A stretch of DNA of 64,000 nt from Geobacillus kaustophilus (GCF_000948285.1 NZ_JYBP01000003.1:372001-436000), one strand, 5' to 3'; positions 9,507-20,147 are shown, counted from the stretch's first letter. Translations and numbers: made by a program. The notes: a model not told the origin generated them from the letters alone.

Positions 9507-10979
9507 GTGAAAATCCATATTGTCCAAAAGGGCGACACCCTTTGGAAAATCGCCCAAAAATATGGAGTGGATTTTGAACAATTGAAAAAAATAAATGGGC
9601 ATTTGAGCGACCCGAATATGATTATGCCTGGAATGAAAATCAAAGTGCCGACAGCAGGGGTGCCGGTCAAAAAAGAGACGAAGGCGCCTGTGTCACCCAA
9701 AAAAATGCACGTAAAAGAGCACCCGTACGCGGAGGCGAAACCGTTCGTCTCATTCCACATTGATGCCGAGCTTGACAATGCTCCGGAAGGCGAGGCAGCG
9801 GTAAACGAACCGGCGGGTGAGGCGCCGAAAGTAGCGGTAAAGAAAACGCCCAAAGCAGTCGTAAAGGAAACACCGAAAGCGCCGGAGAAGAAGGCGGAGA
9901 ATGTGCCAGTGAATGAAGCGCCGAACGTGCCGGTGAACGAAACGCCAAATGTATCAGTGAATGAAACGCCAAATGTATCAGTGAATGAAACGCCGAATGC
10001 GCCCATCAATGAAGCGCCAAAGGCACCAGCGGGTGAGGCGCCGAAAGCGGCGATGAACGAAACGTCAAAGGCTGTCGAGAAAAAAGCGCCAAAAGCAGCG
10101 GCACAAGAAGCGCCAAAAACGCCGAAAGCGGAGGCAAAAGAAGGGGCAAAAGCGAAAGGCGCCTCTGTGCCGCCGCTTGTGCATACGATTCCGCCGGTGG
10201 CCCCGCCTCCTCAGCTTTCGTTCGCTCAATCGCTGGCCAATGTGCCGCCCATTCCGCCGAAGCCGAGCAATATTTTGCCCAACATGATGAAAGAGGAGGA
10301 CAATGAGAGCCCAGCTGAATGGAAAGGGGAATCGGCGGCTGAGAGCGAAGACGCGCCGCCGTTGCCGAACATTCCATATGTTCCTGTCGCCCCGCCGACG
10401 GCCCCAACATTTGGAATTGAGCAAGGATGTGCGCCAGTGCCGCCGGTTTGGCCGGGGAACGGATTTTACACGCCGCCGCTTCCGGTCATGCCGCCGTTCT
10501 ATTTGCCATCGTCTGCGCCGTCGGCCGTTGAGAAAAGCGGCGAAAGTCCGGAAAACGGTTCAGCGCCGTTTCCCGGCATTAGCGAAAGCAGCAGCGAATC
10601 ATTAGAACCGCCGTTTTCTGGGCCTGGGGCTGCCGCCCCGTTTGTCCCGTCGGCGGGGGGCGTTTTCCCACCGCCCGGTGCTGCAACGCCAGTTTATGCG
10701 CCGCCTGCGGCGTACCCCTCGCCTGTCGGCTATCCGCCTTTTGGGTATGCGCCGGCTTATGCGCCGACCCCGTACTACGGAGGGTACGCCCTGCCGGCTC
10801 CATCCGGATATGCGCCGCAGTCAGCGCCGCCGCTTCCGTGGCCAGGCGTCGTTTATCCGACAAGTCCAGCGGGATACGCGCCGCCATCCTACCCGCCATC
10901 ATCCGCCCCGCCGGTTGCCGGCCCCCGTTTGTTTAGCGAACCGCCGGATGAGGAGAGCGGGCATGGCGAGGAACAATAG
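9507..10979 (+). CDS. safA: Spore coat assembly protein SafA
   Basis: SafA is the hub of the inner spore coat and anchors it to the cortex. This 490-residue protein has an N-terminal LysM domain (residues 1-50, MKIHIVQKGDTLWKIAQKYG... to MIMPGMKIKVP), nearly the B. subtilis SafA sequence, followed by the conserved EHPYAEAKPF segment. Residues about 100-215 are a repetitive Asn/Glu/Pro/Lys/Ala tract. The C-terminal third is rich in Pro, Tyr, Ala and Gly (YAPPAAYPSP, YAPAYAPTPYYGGYA), as in the family. The start is GTG at 9507 with SD TTAGGAGGGG. The protein is longer than B. subtilis SafA (about 387) because of the repeat tract. It overlaps the next gene by 17 bases. Confidence 0.93.
   Translation: MKIHIVQKGDTLWKIAQKYGVDFEQLKKINGHLSDPNMIMPGMKIKVPTAGVPVKKETKAPVSPKKMHVKEHPYAEAKPFVSFHIDAELDNAPEGEAAVNEPAGEAPKVAVKKTPKAVVKETPKAPEKKAENVPVNEAPNVPVNETPNVSVNETPNVSVNETPNAPINEAPKAPAGEAPKAAMNETSKAVEKKAPKAAAQEAPKTPKAEAKEGAKAKGASVPPLVHTIPPVAPPPQLSFAQSLANVPPIPPKPSNILPNMMKEEDNESPAEWKGESAAESEDAPPLPNIPYVPVAPPTAPTFGIEQGCAPVPPVWPGNGFYTPPLPVMPPFYLPSSAPSAVEKSGESPENGSAPFPGISESSSESLEPPFSGPGAAAPFVPSAGGVFPPPGAATPVYAPPAAYPSPVGYPPFGYAPAYAPTPYYGGYALPAPSGYAPQSAPPLPWPGVVYPTSPAGYAPPSYPPSSAPPVAGPRLFSEPPDEESGHGEEQ
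9909..10052 (+). repeat. 24-base tandem repeat inside safA
   Basis: Six degenerate 24-base units run here; the units at 9933-9956 and 9957-9980 differ at a single base. They encode octapeptides of the form VNETPNVS, VNEAPNVP, INEAPKAP. More diverged units of similar composition extend on both sides, from about 9805 to 10130. The pattern is typical of repeat tracts that change copy number between strains. Confidence 0.85.
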
Positions 10980-11907
10980 CCAAGTGAAAAGAGACGCCGC
11001 CGGCCGTCTCTTTTTTCTTCTTGACCGCCAATATCGGCTTGTTATTCAACAAGTTGTGGCATTGAAACCACATGTCTTAGCCATTGTCGCCCGGCAAGGA
11101 ATGTTTGTCGCCAAGGCGTATCGCTTTCCTGTTGCGGCCGCGCGGCACGCCTGGCTTCTTGCCGCATTAAGGAAGGCCGGTTTTTTTGCCGCGCCGGCTC
11201 CTATGCCGATCGGGCGCGGCGGAGTGGTTGAAGCCGGCGGATGCTATTGGCTGCTGACGGAATATGTGGCCGGAGCGCGTCCAATCTCGTTTGCCGCTTG
11301 GGCTGACGCCGCCGATGGACTTCGTTTGCTCGAACGTTACCATACAGCAACGGCAAACATCGCCAGCAGCGAGCAGGAGGCGATGGGGCTGCCGCGTGCG
11401 CAGCTGTATGACAAATGGCGGCGCCGCTATGAGGAGTTTTGCCGACATTTGCCTGTTGTTGAAACGATCATGGACAAAGAAGACATTTTATTTACGCTGA
11501 GCTGGGCGGATTACTGTCTATCAACGTGTCGCGAGCATGCTCCAGAGTTGACGGCGGATTCTGCTGCCATCATTCATGGTGATGTCGCCTCCCATAATTT
11601 TTTGCGCACCGCAACCGGCCAGATGCATCTCATCGACTATGACGCGGCCGCTCTTGCCTCGCCTGGGCTTGACTATTGCCAATACGCCAATCGCCTCTTG
11701 CCGTATATCGGTTGGTCATATTCAACACTCGCCCGTTTCGCTCCGCTTCGCTGTTGGTTGGAAAAACGCTGGTTTTTGCATGCGCTCTTATTTCCGGCTG
11801 ATGTGCTTCGCGAATGGCGGTCAGCCGCCGCGCGCCGCCGCCCCCTTGTGTTTGATCGCAAGCGGAGAGAACGGTTTGTCCGCCGCCTTTATGCTATGCT
11901 ACAATGA
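10963..11907 (+). CDS. CotS-like spore coat kinase-fold protein
   Basis: This 314-residue protein has the aminoglycoside phosphotransferase (kinase) fold seen in CotS, CotI and YutH, proteins of the Bacillus spore coat. Visible motifs are a lysine in FVAKAYRFP (about residue 51), the catalytic-loop IIHGDVASHNFL and the metal-binding LIDYD, so key kinase residues are present. TEYVAGARP resembles the hinge segment. The ATG at 10963 has an AGGAG SD and lies inside the end of safA, implying coupled translation. The substrate is unknown; spore coat kinases of this type have been linked to coat phosphorylation. Position next to safA supports a spore role, which is inference. Confidence 0.75.
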   Translation: MARNNSQVKRDAAGRLFFLLDRQYRLVIQQVVALKPHVLAIVARQGMFVAKAYRFPVAAARHAWLLAALRKAGFFAAPAPMPIGRGGVVEAGGCYWLLTEYVAGARPISFAAWADAADGLRLLERYHTATANIASSEQEAMGLPRAQLYDKWRRRYEEFCRHLPVVETIMDKEDILFTLSWADYCLSTCREHAPELTADSAAIIHGDVASHNFLRTATGQMHLIDYDAAALASPGLDYCQYANRLLPYIGWSYSTLARFAPLRCWLEKRWFLHALLFPADVLREWRSAAARRRPLVFDRKRRERFVRRLYAMLQ

Positions 11908-11941
11908 AGAATAGAATCTTTGGAAAAGGAGTCGAGGACGG

Positions 11942-12682
11942 ATGCAAGAAAAAATTGACAAACTCGTGCAATGGTTGCGTGACCAAGTCTCATCAGCCGG
12001 TTTAAACGGGGCGGTCGTCGGCATCAGCGGCGGCATCGACTCGGCGGTTGTCGCCCATTTAATTAAGCGCGCCTTTCCGGACGATTCGCTGGGGCTGATC
12101 ATGCCGTGCAAAAGCAATCCGAAAGATATGGAAGATGCGCTGAAAGTGGTGAAAAGCTGCGGCATCCGGCATTTGGTCATCGATTTGACTGAGGCGCACC
12201 GGACGTTGTTTGGCGCGGTCGAGGCCGAGCTGAAAGCCATCGGGGAGTGGAAGGAAGAGCGCGCGCGCCTCGGCGATGCGAATACAAGGGCGCGTTTGCG
12301 CATGACGACGTTGTATGCGGTCGCCAACAATTACGGCTATCTCGTCGTCGGTACGGACAACGCCGCCGAATGGCATACGGGCTACTTTACGAAATACGGT
12401 GACGGCGGAGTCGATTTAGTGCCGCTCATTCACTTTACAAAAGGCGAAGTGCGTGAAATGGGCCGTCTGCTCGGCGTCCCGGAAGAAATTATCAAGAAAG
12501 CTCCAAGCGCCGGACTGTGGGAAGGGCAGACGGATGAAAGCGAAATGGGCACGACGTATGAAATGATCGATAAATATTTAAAAGGGGAAGATATTCCAGA
12601 ACGCGATCGAAACATTATTGAACGGCTTCATGAACGTTCGCATCATAAACGGCAGTTGGCGATTGCGCCGCCGAAGTTTTAG
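11942..12682 (+). CDS. nadE: NAD+ synthetase, ammonia-dependent
   Basis: This 246-residue enzyme amidates nicotinic acid adenine dinucleotide to NAD+, the last step of the pathway begun by nadBCA. GISGGIDSAVVAHL near residue 30 is the PP-loop that binds ATP; VGTDNAAEWHTGYFTKYGDGGVDLVPL and PSAGLWEGQTDESEMGTTY are synthetase signatures. No glutaminase domain is present, so free ammonia is the expected donor. It starts 34 bases after the CotS-like gene with SD AAAGGAG, suggesting cotranscription. In B. subtilis nadE is elsewhere, so the placement inside a spore gene block is unusual. Confidence 0.96.
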   Translation: MQEKIDKLVQWLRDQVSSAGLNGAVVGISGGIDSAVVAHLIKRAFPDDSLGLIMPCKSNPKDMEDALKVVKSCGIRHLVIDLTEAHRTLFGAVEAELKAIGEWKEERARLGDANTRARLRMTTLYAVANNYGYLVVGTDNAAEWHTGYFTKYGDGGVDLVPLIHFTKGEVREMGRLLGVPEEIIKKAPSAGLWEGQTDESEMGTTYEMIDKYLKGEDIPERDRNIIERLHERSHHKRQLAIAPPKF

Positions 12683-12714
12683 CCGTCACCTCGTTGGGTT
12701 GAACTGGCAGCGAT

Positions 12715-12794
12715 AAACCCCCCGCGTTTGCCGCAAGCTAAACGTAAGGCTGGCTTCATGCCAGCCTTGGGCGAAGGAAACCAAGGGGGGTTTT
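12715..12794 (+). promoter_or_regulatory. Branched hairpin holding the SD of the coxA-like gene
   Basis: AAACCCCCC (12715-12723) can pair with GGGGGGTTT (12785-12793). Between them lie a perfect 9-bp hairpin AAGGCTGGC/GCCAGCCTT (12746-12768) and a smaller CGTTT/AAACG pairing (about 12725-12744), giving a three-way-junction shape. The outer 3' arm contains AAGGGGGG, the only good SD for the TTG at 12798. It may be a nadE terminator, a leader that hides the SD, or both. No known riboswitch class was recognised. Confidence 0.55.
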
Positions 12795-12797
12795 CCA

Positions 12798-13532
12798 TTG
12801 AGATACGCGGTCAGATGGATCGGCGCGTTGTCGGTCGCCGGCTTGCTTGCCTCATGCACCAACTACCGTGCGAATGAGGAAGGGGCGCAGCGTTATCATG
12901 ATGCGGCGAGACCGATCGGTTTTTACTCGACGGAGCGAGGCGACGATTTCCGCTATGGCCGATACGGGACGAATGCGCTCAATTATGACAACCGTTATAT
13001 ATGGGCGCGCCGCGGTCCAGTCACCGATTATTTGGCGGACGGCGGCCGCCTCGGAGGACCAGCAGCGACCCGGTTTGACACGGACGTTCCGGCTCTTCCG
13101 CCCGACGTCGATTTCGGTGACAGCGATTACAACTACCATGGGCATTTGCACTCGCTAAACGTCGATCCGCACCCGTCGTACTACCGAAGCTATGCCGGCG
13201 GTTTGGCTGAGAAGCTCTCCCGCCGCGCCGCAGCGGTGAACGGAGTCGACGATGCCCGCGCGGTTGTGTATGGCGATCAGGCGCTCATCGCGATTGCCAC
13301 AGACGACCGTCATCCCGAGCAACTTGAGAAGCGTGTCGAGCAAGCGGTCGCTCCGTACGCGGACGGCAAGCGGGTGCGCGTCACCTCGAATCCGAGCATG
13401 TACCAACGCATCCGCACGATTGACAATGCGCTTCGACGCGGGACTCCAATCAATATGGAAGAAATCCGCCGTGATTTGCGCACCATTTTTATCGATGGCA
13501 CGATTCAAGAACGGCCGGAAAACACTCGGTGA
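12798..13532 (+). CDS. YhcN/YlaJ-family spore lipoprotein, CoxA-like
   Basis: This 244-residue protein starts with a lipoprotein signal: MRYAVRWIGALSVAGLLASC, with the lipobox cysteine at residue 20. The middle is rich in Asn, Tyr and Asp. The C-terminal half (about 140-235) is the YhcN/YlaJ domain: VDDARAVVYGDQALIAIA, RVEQAVAPYA, VRVTSNPSMYQRIRTI. B. subtilis has coxA (yrbB), a spore cortex lipoprotein, at the same place between safA and yebC, so this is its probable counterpart. The start is TTG at 12798 with SD AAGGGGGG 7 bases away. Forespore or cortex localisation is inferred from the family. A terminator follows. Confidence 0.8.
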   Translation: MRYAVRWIGALSVAGLLASCTNYRANEEGAQRYHDAARPIGFYSTERGDDFRYGRYGTNALNYDNRYIWARRGPVTDYLADGGRLGGPAATRFDTDVPALPPDVDFGDSDYNYHGHLHSLNVDPHPSYYRSYAGGLAEKLSRRAAAVNGVDDARAVVYGDQALIAIATDDRHPEQLEKRVEQAVAPYADGKRVRVTSNPSMYQRIRTIDNALRRGTPINMEEIRRDLRTIFIDGTIQERPENTR

Positions 13533-13538
13533 CAAACG

Positions 13539-13574
13539 AAAAAGGCGTCCCAAAAAAAGCGGGGCGCCTTTTTT
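13539..13574 (+). terminator. Terminator after the coxA-like gene
   Basis: AAAAAGGCGTCCC pairs with GGGGCGCCTTTTTT around an A-rich loop, with T residues in the 3' arm. It starts six bases after the stop. Confidence 0.85.
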
Positions 13575-13601
13575 CATGGCTGCTCCTTCGCTGGAGCTTG
13601 G

Positions 13602-13630
13602 CTGACAATTTCCGCGTTTTTTGCTATAGT
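13602..13630 (+). promoter_or_regulatory. Sigma-A promoter of yebC
   Basis: CTGACA (13602-13607), a 17-base spacer and TATAGT (13625-13630), the latter preceded by TGC as an extended -10. It lies 41 bases before the yebC start. Confidence 0.65.
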
Positions 13631-13671
13631 AATAGTCGGAACATTCCGTTGCGATGAGAGGAGAACTGTCG

Positions 13672-14412
13672 ATGGCTGGACATTCGAAGTGGAAAAATAT
13701 CCAACGGCGGAAAAATGCTCAAGATGCCAAACGCGGCAAACTGTTCATGAAACTGGCGAAGGAAATTTATGTGGCCGCCAAAAGCGGCGGAGGCGATCCA
13801 GCGTCCAATCCGAGCCTGCGCCTTGTCATTGAGAAGGCGAAAGCGGCCAACATGCCGAGCGAAAACATTGAACGGGCGATTAAAAAAGCAACTGGAACCC
13901 AAGAACATACCAACTATGAGGAAATTCGCTACGAAGGATATGGACCAGGCGGCGTTGCTGTCATGGTCGTTTGCCTGACGGATAATAAAAACCGCACCGC
14001 TGCCAACGTGCGTGCGGCGTTTTCGAAAAACGGCGGCAATTTAGGGGAAACGGGCTGCGTCTCCTATTTGTTCGAGCGCAAAGGGCTGCTCGTGATTGAT
14101 CGCGAACAGCACAACGTTGATGAGGATGAATTGCTGCTTTTGGCCATTGAAGCGGGCGCCGAGGAGATGGAAACAACGGACGAATCGTTCGAAATTTATA
14201 CAGCGCCCGAATCGTTTGAAACGGTGAAAGACGAGCTGGAACAGCAAGGATTCACGTTTGCCAGCGCGGAAATTACGATGATTCCGCAAACGTATACGAC
14301 GCTTGAGGGCGACGATTTGAAAAAAATGCTGAAGTTGATCGATACGCTTGAAGATGATGATGACGTCCAAGAAGTGCACCATAATTTGGACGAATCGGTG
14401 CTTGAGGAGTAG
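13672..14412 (+). CDS. yebC: YebC/PmpR family regulator
   Basis: This 246-residue protein belongs to the TACO1/YebC family. The N-terminus [22 protein letters not shown] is the family hallmark, followed by [36 protein letters not shown] and [13 protein letters not shown]. Members were described as DNA-binding regulators; more recent work links this type to translation, so the exact role is open. An in-frame upstream start exists, but the ATG at 13672 has SD GAGAGGAG at good spacing and the conserved N-terminus. Its own promoter lies upstream and a terminator follows 6 bases after the stop. Confidence 0.95.
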   Translation: MAGHSKWKNIQRRKNAQDAKRGKLFMKLAKEIYVAAKSGGGDPASNPSLRLVIEKAKAANMPSENIERAIKKATGTQEHTNYEEIRYEGYGPGGVAVMVVCLTDNKNRTAANVRAAFSKNGGNLGETGCVSYLFERKGLLVIDREQHNVDEDELLLLAIEAGAEEMETTDESFEIYTAPESFETVKDELEQQGFTFASAEITMIPQTYTTLEGDDLKKMLKLIDTLEDDDDVQEVHHNLDESVLEE

Positions 14413-14417
14413 CGACG

Positions 14418-14444
14418 TCCGTCGGCGAAGCCGGCGGATTTTTT
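14418..14444 (+). terminator. Terminator after yebC
   Basis: CCGTCGGC and GCCGGCGG form a GC-rich stem with a GAA loop, followed by ATTTTTTG. The remaining bases up to 14637 hold no clear gene. Confidence 0.8.
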
Positions 14445-14637
14445 GTACATACGTTCGAAGGTCGTGGAACATAATGGAATATGATGATCGAGCGCCGTTG
14501 GCTCGAATCCCCGCCCCACTTTTTGGACCGACGGCAGCTTGCCTTGCAAAAAAGTTGATGGAGCATGAATAAAATGGCGTCCGCTGGTGAAACTAGTGGC
14601 GTAAAGGAACCATCATCCGAGAAGAGAGGAACAAACG

Positions 14638-15114
14638 ATGCGAATTCTTTCCCTCATGCTGTGGATCGCCGCCATCGCGCTGCCGGTTCATTCGGCATCC
14701 GCCGCGCCGGTCAAGATGACGATTGTGCTCGAGCGGCAATACTTGGACGGAGAGATGAGCGAAGAGAAAGTCATAGAAACAATCGATTCGATGACAGAAA
14801 TATGGAAAAAATATCGCGATTGGCAACTTGTGACGCTTGATGACCAGACGATCGTGTTTCGCAAAACAATCAACGACATTTCACCGCTGTTAAAAACAAA
14901 CGGCTACTTCGGAATTACGGACGATGGCACGTTGTCTATTTTCAACGGCAAGCCCGGCCGGTCGAGCAAAATCATTCAGTCGTTTTTCCAAATCGATGTG
15001 CAAAAGCTCGAAAGCCGCCAGCAGAAGAAGTTGAAGCAAGGAATTCGCGTCCTCTCGAAAGAACGGTATGAACAAGTGATCGAAATGTACCGCCATTTTG
15101 CGGTCGTTCAATAA
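14638..15114 (+). CDS. bofC: Bypass-of-forespore protein BofC
   Basis: This 158-residue protein matches BofC, a forespore-made, exported inhibitor of SpoIVB that times sigma-K activation. The first 22 residues form a signal peptide (MRILSLMLWIAAIALPVHSA, then SAAPV). The N-terminal domain (VKMTIVLERQYLDGEMSEE) and C-terminal segment (FFQIDVQKLESRQQKKLKQGI) follow the family pattern. The start ATG is preceded by GAGAGGA. As in B. subtilis, bofC lies directly upstream of ruvA. A hairpin terminator follows 13 bases after the stop. A sigma-G promoter is expected but I could not identify one with confidence. Confidence 0.9.
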   Translation: MRILSLMLWIAAIALPVHSASAAPVKMTIVLERQYLDGEMSEEKVIETIDSMTEIWKKYRDWQLVTLDDQTIVFRKTINDISPLLKTNGYFGITDDGTLSIFNGKPGRSSKIIQSFFQIDVQKLESRQQKKLKQGIRVLSKERYEQVIEMYRHFAVVQ

Positions 15115-15127
15115 GCCGAAATAAAGG

Positions 15128-15170
15128 CCCGTGGTGCAAAGCGCATCGCGGGATTTCTTTTTGCTATAAT
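15128..15170 (+). terminator. Terminator of bofC overlapping the ruvA promoter
   Basis: CCCGTGGTGC (15128-15137) pairs with GCATCGCGGG (15143-15152), with two G-T wobbles, followed by TTTCTTTTT. Directly after it, TGCTATAAT (15162-15170) is an extended -10 element for the ruvA operon; no clear -35 is present. Confidence 0.7.
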
Positions 15171-15219
15171 GGAATCATATGATACAATGAAAGGACGAAA
15201 AAAAGGAGAGGAGCATCCG

Positions 15220-15804
15220 TTGATCGAGTTCATCCGCGGGTATGTCGATTACGTTTGCCCGGAATATATCGTCATCGACCATAACGGCATCGGCTACGAG
15301 ATCTTTACGCCGAACCCGTTTGCGTTTCAGGAAAGCCGTGAGGCGGCGGTGACCGTCTATACATACGAATATGTGCGTGAAGATGTGCGCGCCCTGTACG
15401 GGTTCCCAACGCGCGAGGAGCGCAACTTGTTCGCCAAGCTGCTGCAAGTGTCGGGCATCGGGCCGAAAGGCGGCCTCGCCATTTTGGCGGCCGGGCGTCC
15501 GGATGAACTGGCGCGGGCCATCGAGGAAGAAAACGAGGCGTTTTTATGCAAGTTTCCAGGCGTGGGCAAAAAGACGGCCCGACAAATGATTTTGGATTTA
15601 AAAGGGAAGCTCGGGTCGCTTGCGGCGCCGGCGGCTGCACGTTCGGCCGCACCGCTTTCCGGCGCGCTCGCCGAGGCGGTGGCGGCGCTCAAGGCGCTCG
15701 GCTACGCTGAACGGGAGATCGAGAAAATCATTCCGGCGCTCCGCGAAGAAGCGATGTCGACGGAACAGTATGTGAAGCGGGCGCTGGCGCTGCTGTTGAA
15801 ATAA
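15220..15804 (+). CDS. ruvA: Holliday junction DNA helicase subunit RuvA
   Basis: RuvA binds four-way junctions and loads the RuvB motor for branch migration. The 194-residue product begins (T/M)[22 protein letters not shown], the usual OB-fold start. Two helix-hairpin-helix motifs follow ([16 protein letters not shown] and [21 protein letters not shown]), then a linker rich in Ala and the RuvB-binding domain III ([16 protein letters not shown]). The TTG at 15220 has SD AAGGAGAGGAG; an in-frame ATG at 15169 lies inside the promoter. The gene is followed 25 bases later by ruvB. Confidence 0.95.
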   Translation: MIEFIRGYVDYVCPEYIVIDHNGIGYEIFTPNPFAFQESREAAVTVYTYEYVREDVRALYGFPTREERNLFAKLLQVSGIGPKGGLAILAAGRPDELARAIEEENEAFLCKFPGVGKKTARQMILDLKGKLGSLAAPAAARSAAPLSGALAEAVAALKALGYAEREIEKIIPALREEAMSTEQYVKRALALLLK

Positions 15805-15829
15805 CGGGCAGCTTTAGGGAGGGATGACC

Positions 15830-16831
15830 GTGGAGGAACGGCTTGTATCCGGCGCGGCTTTAGGGGAAGAGGCGGCGTTTGAGCCAAGCTTGCGCCCGCA
15901 ATATTTGCATGAGTATATCGGGCAAGATAAGATCAAAGAAAACTTAAAAGTGTTCATTGAAGCGGCCAAGCTGCGCGAAGAGACGCTCGACCATGTGTTG
16001 CTGTATGGACCGCCGGGGCTTGGGAAAACGACGCTCGCCGTGATCATTGCCAATGAAATGGGCGTCAAGCTGCGCGCGACGTCCGGGCCGGCGCTCGAGC
16101 GGCCGGGAGATTTGGCGGCGCTTCTCGCTTCGCTTGAGCCGGGGGATGTGCTTTTTATTGATGAGATCCACCGGCTGCCGCGGGCGGTGGAAGAGGTGCT
16201 CTATCCGGCGATGGAAGATTATTGTTTGGATATCGCGATTGGCAAAGGGCCGGATGCGCGCACGCTCCGCCTCGACTTGCCGCCGTTTACGCTCGTCGGA
16301 GCGACGACGAGAGCCGGGGCGCTGTCGGCGCCGCTTCGCGACCGGTTTGGTGTCATCAGCCGGCTCGAATACTATCACATCGACCAACTGGCCCAAATCA
16401 TTGAGCGGGCGGCAGCCATCTTGCAAATCGGCATCGAGCGCGAAGCGGCGTTTGAGCTTGCCCGTCGGGCGCGCGGCACGCCGCGCATCGCCAACCGTTT
16501 GCTCCGGCGCGTCCGCGATTTCGCGCAAGTGCGCGGAGATGGGGGGATTACGCTGCCGCTTGCTGTCGAGGCGCTCGAGCGGCTGCAAGTCGACCGGCTC
16601 GGGCTCGACCAGATCGACCATAAGCTGCTTTCAGCGATGATTGAAAAATTCGCCGGAGGCCCGGTCGGGCTCGAAACGCTGGCGGCCGTCATCGGCGAAG
16701 AAGCACAAACGATTGAAGAAGTATATGAGCCGTACTTGATGCAGATCGGTCTCTTGCAGCGTACGCCGCGCGGGCGCGTGGTGACGCCGGCGGCGTATGC
16801 GCATTTCGGAATGGAGGTGCCGAAGCGGTGA
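15830..16831 (+). CDS. ruvB: Holliday junction DNA helicase subunit RuvB
   Basis: This AAA+ ATPase motor of 333 residues drives branch migration with RuvA. Walker A is [11 protein letters not shown] (near residue 60), Walker [10 protein letters not shown], sensor 1 [18 protein letters not shown] with the arginine finger, and the C-terminal winged helix ends in [18 protein letters not shown] prefer GTG at 15830: the SD AGGGAGGG is 6 bases away, while the ATG at 15824 directly abuts the SD, and the product then begins MEERLVS as in relatives. The gene overlaps the next by four bases (GTGA). Confidence 0.97.
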   Translation: MEERLVSGAALGEEAAFEPSLRPQYLHEYIGQDKIKENLKVFIEAAKLREETLDHVLLYGPPGLGKTTLAVIIANEMGVKLRATSGPALERPGDLAALLASLEPGDVLFIDEIHRLPRAVEEVLYPAMEDYCLDIAIGKGPDARTLRLDLPPFTLVGATTRAGALSAPLRDRFGVISRLEYYHIDQLAQIIERAAAILQIGIEREAAFELARRARGTPRIANRLLRRVRDFAQVRGDGGITLPLAVEALERLQVDRLGLDQIDHKLLSAMIEKFAGGPVGLETLAAVIGEEAQTIEEVYEPYLMQIGLLQRTPRGRVVTPAAYAHFGMEVPKR

Positions 16832-17034
16832 ACAGTCTGCCGAAGTTGATCATGACGATCGGCGTTGTGCTCATTATTGTCGGGTTTGTTATGCAGTTTG
16901 TCAAACTCGGCCGCTTGCCTGGGGATATTGTAATCCGCAAAGGGAATATGACGTTTTATTTTCCCGTTGTGACATCCATCTTGCTGAGCGTTGTGTTATC
17001 GTTGATTTTTTACGTGCTCGGACGATTTCGCTGA
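16828..17034 (+). CDS. DUF2905 small membrane protein
   Basis: This 68-residue protein has two transmembrane helices (about residues 8-26 and 48-66) joined by a short polar loop with the family motif [20 protein letters not shown]. It belongs to DUF2905, often found between ruvB and queA in Bacillaceae; the function is unknown. The GTG start overlaps the ruvB stop in a GTGA junction, indicating translational coupling. SD-like GAGGTG lies within the ruvB end. Confidence 0.88.
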   Translation: MNSLPKLIMTIGVVLIIVGFVMQFVKLGRLPGDIVIRKGNMTFYFPVVTSILLSVVLSLIFYVLGRFR

Positions 17035-17049
17035 AGGAAGGAGAACTGC

Positions 17050-19238
<2,189 letters not shown>

Positions 19239-19261
19239 CGGCTGGAAAGGAGGGGGATTGC

Positions 19262-19534
19262 ATGAACGCAACGATCGCCAACTTGCTGCCGATCGTGCTG
19301 TTTTTCATTATTTTCTACTTTTTGCTCATCCGTCCGCAGCAAAAACGGCAGCGCGCCATCCAGCAAATGCAGGCGAATTTGAAAAAAGGCGATAAAATCA
19401 TCACGATCGGTGGATTGCACGGCATCATCGACTCGGTCGATGAGGACAAAATCATCGTTCGCGCCGGCGACGGCACGCGGCTGACGTTCGACCGCTCCGC
19501 GGTGAGAGAAGTGGTGGCGGAAAGCAAGGTGTAG
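19262..19534 (+). CDS. yajC: Preprotein translocase subunit YajC
   Basis: This 90-residue protein has one N-terminal membrane helix (LLPIVLFFIIFYFLLIRPQQK), the conserved RPQQKR boundary and a cytoplasmic domain (KGDKIITIGGLHGIID). YajC joins SecDF to support protein export. SD AAAGGAGGGGG precedes the ATG. The yajC gene directly follows tgt, as in B. subtilis (yrbF), and secDF lies 2.7 kb further along on the same strand. Confidence 0.95.
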   Translation: MNATIANLLPIVLFFIIFYFLLIRPQQKRQRAIQQMQANLKKGDKIITIGGLHGIIDSVDEDKIIVRAGDGTRLTFDRSAVREVVAESKV

Positions 19535-19640
19535 CGAAAGCGCGGCCATCGGCGTCTAAGCTTGAGCGCCGATTTGAACGGCGGTGCGAAAAGCGCGAGC
19601 GAGACGCAATCTCGTTTCTTACCATCGCGCTCTCCATCAC

Positions 19641-19680
19641 AAAAGGTGTCCCGTTTGCTTTGAGGACACCTTTTGCTTTT
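19641..19680. terminator. Bidirectional terminator between yajC and yrzE
   Basis: AAAAGGTGTCC (19641-19651) and GGACACCTTTT (19664-19674) form a perfect 11-bp stem with A and T ends on both sides. It serves the convergent yajC and yrzE-spoVB transcripts. Confidence 0.85.
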
Positions 19681-19697
19681 GCGCTGGTTTGTCGTTT

Positions 19698-20081
19698 TTA
19701 CGTCCGTTCATAGCGCGACGATGACAAATTGACCCCGACGATGCCGCCTAAGGAAGCGGCGGCGAAAAAGGTCAGGTGGTACAGCCATTGTTCGACGGTA
19801 AACGATTTTTCCATGCCAAGAAATTGAAACAAAAAGATGATCGCCGTAAATAAGAGGCCGGTCAGCCCGCCGGCGAGCCATCCTTTTTCTTGGCTTTTTC
19901 CCCCGGCGACAACGCCGCCGATAAACAGCGAGACAACCGAGGCGGCAAACACGATCCAGGTGAGCGACGATTCGTGAATGTCCGTCCATTTGAGCAACAA
20001 CGAAAAAATGAAGCTGACGAGCGCCGCCAACACAAAAATGGTGGCGATTCCATACACCAGTGCACTGCCAAGCCGTGACAC
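19698..20081 (-). CDS. yrzE: TIGR04086 family membrane protein (YrzE)
   Basis: This 127-residue protein has four predicted membrane helices and glycine-rich loops (SLFIGGVVAGGKSQEKGWLAGGLTG, AAASLGGIVGVNL). It matches the TIGR04086/YrzE family found beside yajC and spoVB in Bacillaceae; its function is not known. I chose GTG at 20081, with AAGGAGGG 6 bases upstream, rather than an earlier in-frame start without SD. It follows spoVB on the same strand by 66 bases, suggesting cotranscription. Confidence 0.82.
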   Translation of the reverse strand: MSRLGSALVYGIATIFVLAALVSFIFSLLLKWTDIHESSLTWIVFAASVVSLFIGGVVAGGKSQEKGWLAGGLTGLLFTAIIFLFQFLGMEKSFTVEQWLYHLTFFAAASLGGIVGVNLSSSRYERT

Positions 20082-20147
20082 CGCGATCCCTCCTTGGCCC
20101 AAACGCTTTTTACCACAATATATTCACCGCCGGACAGGTTTAGACGT

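Noticed and set aside
9491-10009. Minus-strand frame with repeated SFTGTFGVSFTDTF units
   Set aside because: It is the antisense of the safA octapeptide tract; the repetition comes from safA and there is no SD or homologue.
10642-10962. In-frame extension upstream of the CotS-like gene
   Set aside because: It overlaps safA in another frame, is rich in Arg, and the ATG at 10963 has an SD and fits the kinase family N-terminus.
14500-14530. TGGCTCGAATCCCCGCCCCA looks like the T-arm and acceptor end of a tRNA
   Set aside because: No matching 5' acceptor strand, D-arm or anticodon arm is found within 80 bases upstream.
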